Shown here in pieces: positions 45,630 through 52,591 of a stretch of DNA of 53,906 bases (its first letter is position 1; every line of letters starts with the position of its first letter). The translations under genes were made by a program, and so were the position numbers. The stretch comes from Acidimicrobiia bacterium (lineage in GTDB: Bacteria; Actinomycetota; Acidimicrobiia; IMCC26256; JAGPDB01): positions 1-53,906 of the forward strand of contig JAGPDB010000011.1 in NCBI GenBank assembly GCA_018057765.1. Direction: 5' to 3'. The notes under the pieces are model-generated. The model was not told the DNA's origin. It was given only the letters and a program-made list of their open reading frames with translations, and searched no databases.

Positions 45630-46125
45630 CACGCTTAATAACAGCATTAGATTTATGGCTCTGTTGGATTTTTAATAAAACTCTCATTTCATCATTAGAA
45701 AAACTTCCATCTTGTGTAAATTGAAACAAGGTTATCATAGTATTTGCAGAAACAATCCAATCAACATCTTTGGTAGAGATCAAAGCTTTAAGCCATGTTA
45801 TTGCTTCGAGTTTTTGTTTTTTTGTGAGTTTAACTTGGCGAAAAATCTGTGCCATGTGCCATTGTATTGATGCCTGGGTGCAGACAGTTAGTTCACCTAA
45901 AAATCTTTTTATATACGGTTGAAACCAGTCGGGATTAATGCGGCAAATCTTTTCAAGTGCATCTGCTGCGCGCATTCTCAACCAAGGATCTTTTTCGAAT
46001 AGGCAATTATAAAGCTCATCTAATCTTGCTTTATTAGCCAATACAATTTCTATAACGTCATTAACTCGACCAAGCGAATTTGACTTACCCCCAACAATTA
46101 ATATTTCTTTGAAGTTCTCATTCAT
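45604..46125 (-). CDS. HEAT-like helical repeat protein
   Basis: A 173-residue all-helical protein with repeating 30-40 residue helix pairs: WLRMRAADALEKICRINPDWFQPYIKRFL, IQWHMAQIFRQVKLTKKQKLEAITWLKALIS and DWIVSANTMITLFQF. This suits a HEAT/ARM-type scaffold that binds proteins or nucleic acid. No membrane segment or catalytic motif. It is translated toward, and overlaps by 26 bases, the end of the FAD enzyme gene. Specific function unknown. Confidence 0.75.
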   Translation of the reverse strand: MNENFKEILIVGGKSNSLGRVNDVIEIVLANKARLDELYNCLFEKDPWLRMRAADALEKICRINPDWFQPYIKRFLGELTVCTQASIQWHMAQIFRQVKLTKKQKLEAITWLKALISTKDVDWIVSANTMITLFQFTQDGSFSNDEMRVLLKIQQSHKSNAVIKRANKFLTAL

Positions 46126-46246
46126 ATATAGATACTACTAAATAGGCGTAAATGTTGTTATCTTACTTACAAACGTAATGCTTATATCGAATACAAAACT
46201 TATAAATATAAACTTTGTTTTAGTAAGTCAAGATTAATGACGAAAT

Positions 46247-46570
46247 ATGCTTATGAAGTCTAGATTCATAATTTTATTAGTACCAATATTATTAGCTATT
46301 GGTGCCTATGTAAGAGTTGACATTGCATCAGGGCTTCTTGTCGCAGTCGAAGCGCCTGTTTTTATTGGTGCTTTTGCCATTACTCTTCTATCTGTTTTAG
46401 GTCTGATTATATTAAGAAAAACTTTACCAACTTCAATATTGTTTGTATATTCGACAATCTTCGTATTCCTATGCTTTATAGCATCAGACTCTAGAGGTAA
46501 TAAGGAAGTAAATTTTTTCTATACTGATCATAGTACTAAAGATGGTCAAACATATTTGCTTGGTCGTTGA
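46247..46570 (+). CDS. Small membrane protein (107 aa)
   Basis: Three hydrophobic segments (about 7-27, 31-53 and 62-79) followed by a hydrophilic tail (SDSRGNKEVNFFYTDHSTKDGQTYLLGR). Two ATG codons lie close together at 46247 and 46253; the second is equally possible. No family recognised. A further membrane-type frame begins on the TTG overlapping its stop (46567), so the gene could be one half of a broken or coupled pair. Confidence 0.55.
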   Translation: MLMKSRFIILLVPILLAIGAYVRVDIASGLLVAVEAPVFIGAFAITLLSVLGLIILRKTLPTSILFVYSTIFVFLCFIASDSRGNKEVNFFYTDHSTKDGQTYLLGR

Positions 46571-46677
46571 GTCTAATAACATTTTTTCTTAGAGTTGCAT
46601 TTGTGGTGACAATAGCAGCTTATTGTATTGTTATATTATTTCGGAAAGAAAAAAATCAGGAAACACTGGCAGACTAG
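46567..46677 (+). CDS. Possible small membrane ORF (36 aa) overlapping the previous stop
   Basis: The TTG at 46567 shares TTGA with the preceding stop. The peptide has one strong hydrophobic helix (FFLRVAFVVTIAAYCIVILF) followed by RKEKNQETLAD, a typical single-pass membrane profile. It may be a translationally coupled small gene or the frameshifted end of 46247-46570. The remaining gap to 46833 shows nothing else. Confidence 0.3.
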   Translation: MSLITFFLRVAFVVTIAAYCIVILFRKEKNQETLAD

Positions 46678-46832
46678 GTATTAGTTCCAAAATACAATTA
46701 TCAAACGATCTTAAAAACTAAATCATAATAATCTCATGTATTGTGATCTCGTTTGGATTATTAAAATACAAGCGTTATGACTATTTTGTTAAATATGAAG
46801 AATTTATGTAACTCAATATCTCAAATAAAAGT

Positions 46833-47219
46833 TTAAACACTGTTCGACCTCATCGCCCTTAGATGAGTCAAGTTTTCATCGCCAGCTAACTTTTTATATT
46901 CTTTTGATTCAACGGGATAGATTGCAATCTTTCCTTCGCTATCACTATGAACACCCCAGCCATAACGCTTTGTCAGTGGTGAGGCCCTAAAACATGCTTG
47001 ACCTTTACTAAAAAAGTCTTTTCTACTTATACCCTTTCTTTTTCCACCGACATTATAGAGAACATCATCAGAAGTATATTTATAATCATTGTCTATGAGC
47101 ATTTCGTATGTGATTTGTGCCACCGTCTTTGGGTCTTTCACAGGTGGCTCTTGACCAATTTCAGCAGGACAATCTTGTGCTACTTCTATAAAAGTATCAA
47201 AATAGTTAGTGCTATGCAT
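46833..47219 (-). CDS. DUF6157 family protein
   Basis: A 128-residue protein matching the family signature: MHSTNYFDTFIEVAQDCPAE, then YEMLIDNDYKYTSDDVLYNV, RKDFFSKGQACFRASPLTKRYGWGVH, and YPVESKEYKKL. Function of the family is unknown. Length is as expected. No operon partner; it is divergent from family member B, whose ATG lies 84 bases away. Confidence 0.85.
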   Translation of the reverse strand: MHSTNYFDTFIEVAQDCPAEIGQEPPVKDPKTVAQITYEMLIDNDYKYTSDDVLYNVGGKRKGISRKDFFSKGQACFRASPLTKRYGWGVHSDSEGKIAIYPVESKEYKKLAGDENLTHLRAMRSNSV

Positions 47220-47264
47220 TTTGCTATTATAACAAACTGGACTTTAACAAATGCTTTATCATGT

Positions 47265-47294
47265 TTGCGCCTATATGGCATACTCAATTAGAAT
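47265..47294 (+). promoter_or_regulatory. Leaderless promoter of family member B
   Basis: TTGCGC (47265-47270), 18-base spacer, TAGAAT (47289-47294), eight bases to ATG 47303. The TTTGCGCCTAT here recurs exactly at 48405-48415 before member C and as TTTGCCCTA before member A. Confidence 0.6.
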
Positions 47295-47302
47295 CAATCT
47301 TC

Positions 47303-48355
47303 ATGAAAACAATATCACCAGTAGGTAAACAAGTTGTAAAAGCAGCGATTGCAGCCATTATACATAATGGATTTATTCTTGGTAGCCAAGTAGCTAAAAA
47401 TTCATTAAGCAAGATTATTAATGATACGTTAATGCAAGCAGATGAAGAAAACCCGGCTATATATACCGATGAGGAACGCAAAGCAATATTAGCAGAGATA
47501 AGAAGTCATTTTCTTGAAATCGTTAAAAGCGGAGAATACGAACTAGTGCAATCCGTATACTACGCAATTAAAGTCGGTATGGGTGAAGACTTTATGAAAG
47601 ATCATCCTCTAACTCAACCAGAGATCGTAGTAATAATTGAAAAAGGGTTTGTAGATACTATAGGAAATGCAGTTCTATATGGTGCAATTTCTAATAATCT
47701 CACTCCTGAAATCATAGATCTATGTATAAGCGCTATTGAGAATCGAAAAGATAAATATCCTAACCCACAAGCTGATGCAAATATAATTTTTGGTGGTCTC
47801 ATGAGCCATGTGAGACCTATCTCTTTTGAACAACTCGTCGGTTATTACAAAAAGGCTGTAAAAAAAATCACTGGACCAGAAATAAGAAATATTCCAGGTA
47901 TAATAATTGACGATATTACATTGCTTGATGAATATGATCGTGATCCAAAACTTGAAGCTGAGCTTTTGGGCAATCTTTTTTGGAAATCAGATGATATTGC
48001 ACTTAGTAAATATGTTAAACGTTTTAACACGAAACTTGCTAGCGATACCTTAGATACTTTATTATTATTTGGTTTTCCAAAGACGCTCACAGCATTCGCA
48101 GGGAAGGAAGCTAAGTTAGATAATGATCAGCTAAATGCGCTAATCGGTTTAGCTTCTGGTGAATCCGAAATTGATAATGTACTCCAAATTGACTGGCAAC
48201 ATGCTCTTGAAGCATACATAGAAAGTGGTCTGGGATTCAATTTAGACGAGCAACAAAAAGCTCGAATTAATGCGATTGATAGCAATTTGATACCGCAGTA
48301 TTACTCAAATACATCAACTCCAAAGCAATCGATAACGTCAGCACCAACGCTGTAA
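47303..48355 (+). CDS. Unknown helical protein, family member B (350 aa)
   Basis: Related to 36543-37808 and 48442-49629; no known family. I place the start at ATG 47303, eight bases after TAGAAT, since the upstream ATG 47261 lies before that promoter. The N-terminus (VGKQVVKAAIAAIIHNG) differs from A and C, while the core GGLMSHVRPISFEQLVGYYKKA and the C-terminal third (LLLFGFPKTL, LIGLASGESEIDNVLQIDWQHALEAYIESGLGF) are shared with A. It is soluble and mostly helical, with no signal peptide. It ends 86 bases before member C, so B and C are tandem copies. Confidence 0.74.
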   Translation: MKTISPVGKQVVKAAIAAIIHNGFILGSQVAKNSLSKIINDTLMQADEENPAIYTDEERKAILAEIRSHFLEIVKSGEYELVQSVYYAIKVGMGEDFMKDHPLTQPEIVVIIEKGFVDTIGNAVLYGAISNNLTPEIIDLCISAIENRKDKYPNPQADANIIFGGLMSHVRPISFEQLVGYYKKAVKKITGPEIRNIPGIIIDDITLLDEYDRDPKLEAELLGNLFWKSDDIALSKYVKRFNTKLASDTLDTLLLFGFPKTLTAFAGKEAKLDNDQLNALIGLASGESEIDNVLQIDWQHALEAYIESGLGFNLDEQQKARINAIDSNLIPQYYSNTSTPKQSITSAPTL

Positions 48356-48441
48356 CTATTAGCTTGATAAATATAATCTGATATAATTCTCGTCCATAAG
48401 AGCATTTGCGCCTATTGTTCGGACTTGACCATATTGTATAT

Positions 48442-49629
48442 ATGGCTACAACATGCCCAAACACTCCAAGCCGACTAGAAAGAGTTAGTGCTGAAATAGT
48501 AATTAAAGCAATAAATGCTAATGATATAGAAAATCTAAAACGATATTTTGAAGTAGTTAGGGAATTATTTTCTCTTAATGGATTACACAAAGCACAAGCC
48601 AAAAGAATACGTGTACAAGTGTTGAACACAATTTCAAATGGCGATGTTTCAGAAGACATGACCAAGTTTCTTCGTGGATACTTTGAATTTACTGGTGTTC
48701 AACTTTGTGAAATCCCTGCTGTGGTTAAATTAGAAAAATATGGAGATCAATTTTCTCTCATCACAGCAAAAACATCATTGGCTGGAGATCTTGAGCCAAG
48801 CGAGATAAAAGATATTATTAAAGCAACTCTAAATGATGATAACAAAGGATCACAATCATTATTTCGAAATTTTATATGCGAATCTCTTCGTTTATCATTT
48901 TCTGGGCGGCAAAAAATGATAAACGATATCAGGAAACACCTAGCAAGCATTGTGCGTAAGGCAGATGCCCAAACTATATCACTAGTATTTTCAGAAATTA
49001 AAAACACTATGGGTGAAAAATACTTTCAAGATAATCCTTTAAAGCTTACTGAAATCGAAGCTCTCCTGAAAAGTAAGTCAATAGGTATATTGCGTGAAGC
49101 TATTGCTAACAATACAATTTCCGATGATCTTAATCCTCGAGTTATAGCTGTATGTATAGAAGCTGTAGATCAATTAGATTGTAATGGCCGCAAATCTTAT
49201 TCAGCTTCAAATGCCTTATTCGGTGGTCTCTTAATGGGCCATATTAGACCGGTTTCATATGAAGAATTACTAGCTTACTATGAGCTAGCAGGTACGATTT
49301 CATACCAGCGTATAGCTAATAAAGTGAAAATTAATATTCTTGAAACTTTAACATTAAATAGCGATAGAATGTCTATAACGAAAGGTAAAAATATGAAAAC
49401 AATGACTTGTGAACAACTTGGCGGAGCTTGTGACTTAAAATTTAGCGCAGAAACATTCAAGGATATTTCTGATCAAAGTAGAGCTCACGGTATGGAAATG
49501 TTTCAAAAACAAGACGAAGATCATAAAGGTGCAATGGGCAAGATGACTGAACTTATGCAAACTCCTGGTGCTATGCAAACTTGGATGGCAGATAAAGAAA
49601 AAGAATTCGATGCAGTCCCACAAGACTAA
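48442..49629 (+). CDS. Family member C fused to a DUF1059-like protein (395 aa)
   Basis: Residues 1 to about 310 are a member of the A/B family. The start (IVIKAINANDIENLKRYFEVVRELFSLNG, VLNTISNGD) aligns with member A, and the core GGLLMGHIRPVSYEELLAYYELA with B. The last third of the family domain is missing. The frame then runs into MKTMTCEQLGGACDLKF and a short helical tail, a complete DUF1059-like small protein. AAAGGTAAAA stands two bases before that internal ATG (49393), so it keeps its own translation start. I use ATG 48442 as the main start; the frame is open to 48406 but those codons overlap the promoter-like TTTGCGCCTAT. Confidence 0.72.
   Translation: MATTCPNTPSRLERVSAEIVIKAINANDIENLKRYFEVVRELFSLNGLHKAQAKRIRVQVLNTISNGDVSEDMTKFLRGYFEFTGVQLCEIPAVVKLEKYGDQFSLITAKTSLAGDLEPSEIKDIIKATLNDDNKGSQSLFRNFICESLRLSFSGRQKMINDIRKHLASIVRKADAQTISLVFSEIKNTMGEKYFQDNPLKLTEIEALLKSKSIGILREAIANNTISDDLNPRVIAVCIEAVDQLDCNGRKSYSASNALFGGLLMGHIRPVSYEELLAYYELAGTISYQRIANKVKINILETLTLNSDRMSITKGKNMKTMTCEQLGGACDLKFSAETFKDISDQSRAHGMEMFQKQDEDHKGAMGKMTELMQTPGAMQTWMADKEKEFDAVPQD
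49393..49629 (+). CDS. DUF1059-like small protein (internal start, 78 aa)
   Basis: An in-frame ATG at 49393 with AAAGGTAAAA as ribosome site begins a full small protein: MKTMTCEQLGGACDLKF, AETFKDISDQSRAHGMEMFQ, and a C-terminal EKEFDAVPQD. This resembles DUF1059-type proteins, whose two N-terminal Cys may bind metal. It is nested at the end of the longer member C frame, so it may be made both alone and as a fusion. Confidence 0.5.
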   Translation: MKTMTCEQLGGACDLKFSAETFKDISDQSRAHGMEMFQKQDEDHKGAMGKMTELMQTPGAMQTWMADKEKEFDAVPQD

Positions 49630-49768
49630 TGTTGTTTAACTTACTAGTGCGCTTAAATTGATATTGATTCTGAAAACCTACATCTATAAAAGTTTTTACT
49701 TATATAGCCGTCACGAATTATAAAAATAATAGCGCATAAGAATATTTTTTGTAAAAAAATTTAAATAA

Positions 49769-50410
49769 TTATTTCAAACGTCTCAAAAAGATAACGTTAT
49801 CTTCGAGCATCACACGGTGTCCGTTTGGACTCATAGCTTCACGTTTACATTTTTCTAATTTGATTGTTTTCCATTTATCTTGATCTAATTTAAGTGAATC
49901 ATACGTTTCTTTCACACTAGGGAAAGGGCTATGGTGATGTTGAGACCATGGCGGAGGTCCTGCATGATCAACAATTAATAAATGGCCATCTATTCCTACA
50001 GCTAATAAAGCCTTTTTAAGTACAGCAGTTTTATCGAACTCGATAGGAGAGTGCAGATAGTGCACCGAAACAAGTCCGAAAGTGCCATTTGGAAAACTTT
50101 GAGATAAGTCATGTTGTGCAAAAGAGATTTTGTTATAGACAGGGCTGTTATTCGCCGCTTTTATTGCTCGATTAATTGCTATTTTTGAAATATCAGTAGC
50201 AGTTACTTGCCAACCTATTTTAGCTAGCCAGATAGCATCGCCACCTTCACCACAACCAAGTTCAAGAGCATTGGTAGGTTCTAATTCGTGTACATAACGC
50301 CTTAAAGTAATATTTGCATTGCCACTCCACATCTGCTTGCTAGAAGAATATTGATCATCCCAGAACTTTCTCTGTGTTATGTCGTCTTCAGGGGATTGTT
50401 TATTGCGCAT
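49769..50410 (-). CDS. Class I SAM-dependent methyltransferase
   Basis: A 213-residue methyltransferase. Motif I is NALELGCGEGGDAIWLA, motif II includes QVTATDISKIAI (acidic residue binding the ribose), then ISFAQHDLSQSFPNGTFGLVSVHYLHSP and LLIVDHAGPPPW. The N-terminus RKFWDDQYSSSKQMWSGNAN recalls the tellurite/thiopurine-type branch. No membrane segment. Substrate unknown. A perfect 15-base inverted repeat (50521-50558) separates it from the gene upstream on its strand. Confidence 0.88.
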   Translation of the reverse strand: MRNKQSPEDDITQRKFWDDQYSSSKQMWSGNANITLRRYVHELEPTNALELGCGEGGDAIWLAKIGWQVTATDISKIAINRAIKAANNSPVYNKISFAQHDLSQSFPNGTFGLVSVHYLHSPIEFDKTAVLKKALLAVGIDGHLLIVDHAGPPPWSQHHHSPFPSVKETYDSLKLDQDKWKTIKLEKCKREAMSPNGHRVMLEDNVIFLRRLK

Positions 50411-50520
50411 AGTTACCTATATTATTGCATATCTTTAACAGAAAATGAAACTTAATTATTTATTATCACTATAGATATTTGTAGTAAGTAGATAATTGAG
50501 TAAGAAACTTAAAGGACAGC

Positions 50521-50558
50521 ATTTAGGGTAGGTCATTATTGTGTGACCTACCCTAAAT
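50521..50558. terminator. Perfect 15-bp inverted repeat
   Basis: ATTTAGGGTAGGTCA (50521-50535), eight-base loop, TGACCTACCCTAAAT (50544-50558). It lies 32 bases beyond the stop of the GlsB-like gene on the minus strand, so it probably terminates the hemerythrin-GlsB transcript. Neither side has a long T-run. Confidence 0.6.
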
Positions 50559-50589
50559 TAATGCATATATAAGTAAATTAATTAATTTA

Positions 50590-50847
50590 TTATACTTTCC
50601 TTCCTGATACCAACTTAACTAGGAACAAAAGCACAATTGCGCCAAGTACCGCTACTGCGAAACTAGAAAGATTAAATTCAAATGTTTTTTCTCCCCCAAG
50701 TACGTGCATTAGAAAGCCACCTATTGCGGCTCCTATAATTCCTACAATAATGTTAAGGAAAATTCCTTGTTCCTTGTTCGTATCCATAACCATAGAGGCT
50801 ACCCATCCTGCGAGTCCTCCAAATACTAGCCATGCAATAATTCCCAT
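50590..50847 (-). CDS. GlsB/YeaQ/YmgE-type stress membrane protein
   Basis: An 85-residue protein with three hydrophobic helices. The family pattern is GIIAWLVFGGLAGWVASMVM, IFLNIIVGIIGAAIGGFLMHVLG and a last helix AVAVLGAIVLLFLVKLV followed by SGRKV. Members are induced by stress in several bacteria; the molecular role is not established. AAAGGAGAAAAA precedes the ATG, and it lies 23 bases after the hemerythrin gene, so the two are probably co-transcribed. Confidence 0.92.
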   Translation of the reverse strand: MGIIAWLVFGGLAGWVASMVMDTNKEQGIFLNIIVGIIGAAIGGFLMHVLGGEKTFEFNLSSFAVAVLGAIVLLFLVKLVSGRKV

Positions 50848-50870
50848 TTTTTCTCCTTTGTTTTGTTTTA

Positions 50871-51323
50871 TTATTTAGATTTTTTTTCTAAAAGACGATT
50901 GAAATCAATCAAATATTCGTCGTTTAGTTTTTTTGCTTCTGCATCGCTCAGTACCTTTTTGGATATTTTGAAAAATTCTTTTTCTTCTTCATTCATATGA
51001 TGATGAACTTCTTTAGACAACTCCTTAACGTTTTCTAAAAATGCCTCACCTTTAGGATCAAGTTTTTTGATTTTCTCGATTAATTCTTCTGCATCACTAT
51101 GCTCTCCTGCGCCATGGCGAGCTTTGCTTAGAGCCTCATCGTGCATATATGCTGGTGCATATAAAAAACGTTCTTCCGCTCCAGAGTGTGCTGCTAATTC
51201 ATCTGCAAAATCTTTGAAAGCTTTATTGCGAACATCAGGGTCCAGCTTTATAGATGTCATCTCTCGCATAAGGGATCGTAGTTCATTGTGATGTTCAAGT
51301 ATTGAATCATATATTACTGGCAT
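50871..51323 (-). CDS. Hemerythrin HHE-domain protein (second copy)
   Basis: A 150-residue four-helix di-iron protein with ligands in ILEHHNELRSL, ELAAHSGAEERFLYAP, KARHGAGEHSDAEELI and EVHHHMNEEEKEFF. It is a paralogue of 35886-36341 (about half the residues identical by eye), with the same KLDPKGEAF insertion. AAGGAGAAAC precedes the ATG. It overlaps a small membrane ORF upstream (51307-51450) and is followed by the GlsB-type gene, so this reads as a stress module. Confidence 0.93.
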   Translation of the reverse strand: MPVIYDSILEHHNELRSLMREMTSIKLDPDVRNKAFKDFADELAAHSGAEERFLYAPAYMHDEALSKARHGAGEHSDAEELIEKIKKLDPKGEAFLENVKELSKEVHHHMNEEEKEFFKISKKVLSDAEAKKLNDEYLIDFNRLLEKKSK

Positions 51324-51450
51324 TGTTTCTCCTTAATTTATTGTCTTGATTTTTGGTATATCTAAAAAAGAAAAATCTAGCTATAAAAGCAAATATAATA
51401 AAGTAAGGTCCAAATCCATATTTTTTTAATAATCTATAAAAAATAATCAT
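51307..51450 (-). CDS. Small membrane ORF (47 aa) overlapping the hemerythrin start
   Basis: ATG at 51450 preceded by AGGGGAAAA, a good ribosome site. The peptide runs MIIFYRLLKKYGFGPYFIIF, then AFIARFFFFRYTKNQ and a basic tail, which suits a single-pass membrane protein. Its stop (51307-51309) lies inside the hemerythrin coding sequence in another frame, so the two would be translationally coupled. Not long enough to judge by homology. Confidence 0.45.
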   Translation of the reverse strand: MIIFYRLLKKYGFGPYFIIFAFIARFFFFRYTKNQDNKLRRNNASNI

Positions 51451-51622
51451 TTTTCCCCTTATCTATAAATGGTTTTTTGAGCGGTTCCCTTGATTCTTTT
51501 ATTATCGTACAATTAATATTCATGATTTTCTGTAAAAAAAGTTACAATACTATGGAAAATCTAAATTTAAAAAGGGATATACGTGAATAATGGGAAAATA
51601 ATCTGCTAAAAAAGCTGTTCAT

Positions 51623-52315
51623 TTAGCTGATCACGTAAACAACAATATCCGCAGTTGAAGTTGGTAGACCCTCTGGCGTTTCTCCAACTTGACCCTTGAG
51701 TGTTGTAGCAATTTCGCTTGCTAATTCTTTGCTGGTTTCATTATTAACAACAATAATTGTTTTGCTAATTGCTACATCAGATGAGATTTGCTTGGTAGTT
51801 ACTTTGCCAGAATAATCAGTATTTAATCGTGCTGTTGTTTTGTCTGAGTTATTGTTGCGCGCAATTATGTCGACGCTAACGCCATTTGATAGGGGAGGAA
51901 CAGCACTTGTAGGTGTAGTTGTAGATGAAGTGTCAGATGTTTTAGTTTCTTTATTACTAATACTAATAGGCCCAACATTTACTAACTTATTAGTACTAGG
52001 GCGATAAATTATTGCTTGTTGCGCTGAAGTGTAAATAAGAATTTTATCTCCTATTTCTGCATCAGAAAAAAACTCTTGACCGGCGAACTCTTTCGTGCTT
52101 TCAACTGTAATTAATGTCGCTTTTCCTTTTGGAAGATCGTATATTCTAGAGGCTTGCTCAGTTACTTCTTTTAGTTCTTTATTAGGGTTGATATTGCTAT
52201 CTTTTACGCTTTTATATTGTAGAAAGAAAAATACGGAAATACCTATTAGTATTAAAAGTATAATTATATATATAAATTTATTTTTATTCATTCGAGGCAT
52301 AATATTCTCTGTCAT
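51623..52315 (-). CDS. Membrane-anchored protein with LytR_C-like domain
   Basis: A 230-residue protein. One membrane helix (about 14-31) is followed by a domain with ATLITVESTKEFAGQEFFSDAEIGDKILIY, whose Gly-Asp-Lys hairpin suits a small beta barrel. A Ser/Thr linker (about 120-140) follows, then VSVDIIARNNNSDKTTARLN through TIIVVNNETSKELASEIATTL and ADIVVYVIS, resembling the end of LytR_C domains. The function is unknown; a role at the cell envelope is inferred. The ATG overlaps the stop of a small upstream ORF by one base (TAATG). Confidence 0.7.
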   Translation of the reverse strand: MTENIMPRMNKNKFIYIIILLILIGISVFFFLQYKSVKDSNINPNKELKEVTEQASRIYDLPKGKATLITVESTKEFAGQEFFSDAEIGDKILIYTSAQQAIIYRPSTNKLVNVGPISISNKETKTSDTSSTTTPTSAVPPLSNGVSVDIIARNNNSDKTTARLNTDYSGKVTTKQISSDVAISKTIIVVNNETSKELASEIATTLKGQVGETPEGLPTSTADIVVYVIS

Positions 52316-52425
52316 TAGAAATTCAATACAAATGGTGCTGCTACACCAACAACCATGGCTACGAGCATAAGAACAACAAACACTAGTATTATTTTATCTC
52401 TTTTTTTCTGTTGTGAACTGCTCAT
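52315..52425 (-). CDS. Small single-pass membrane protein (36 aa)
   Basis: ATG at 52425, with the basic N-terminus MSSSQQKKRDK and one strong hydrophobic helix (IILVFVVLMLVAMVVGVAAP). The TAA stop overlaps the ATG of the LytR_C-like gene (TAATG), as in the his operon, which argues for a genuine coupled gene. The ribosome site is weak. No family recognised. Confidence 0.55.
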   Translation of the reverse strand: MSSSQQKKRDKIILVFVVLMLVAMVVGVAAPFVLNF

Positions 52426-52591
52426 AGTTTTTCGATAGCCTTATTGTCTAAATCGTTATTATATTCATTAATTTGGTTTTATTAATATGTAGATTATAGT
52501 ATTTGTCACAATATATTTCTAATTTCTCAATTGGGTAATAGGTGTTATGGCTTAAATTTTTGTAGGTTCAAACCTGCACAGATTTTGAATA

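Noticed and set aside
48267-48665. Minus-strand ORF of 132 codons between and over members B and C
   Set aside because: It runs opposite to two paralogous genes with promoters and conserved frames; composition is typical of a shadow.
52561-52580. TGTAGGTTCAAACCTGCACA, resembling a tRNA T-arm and possible attachment site
   Set aside because: The stem fits only with a six-base loop, no acceptor or anticodon arm surrounds it, and no integrase is present in the window.
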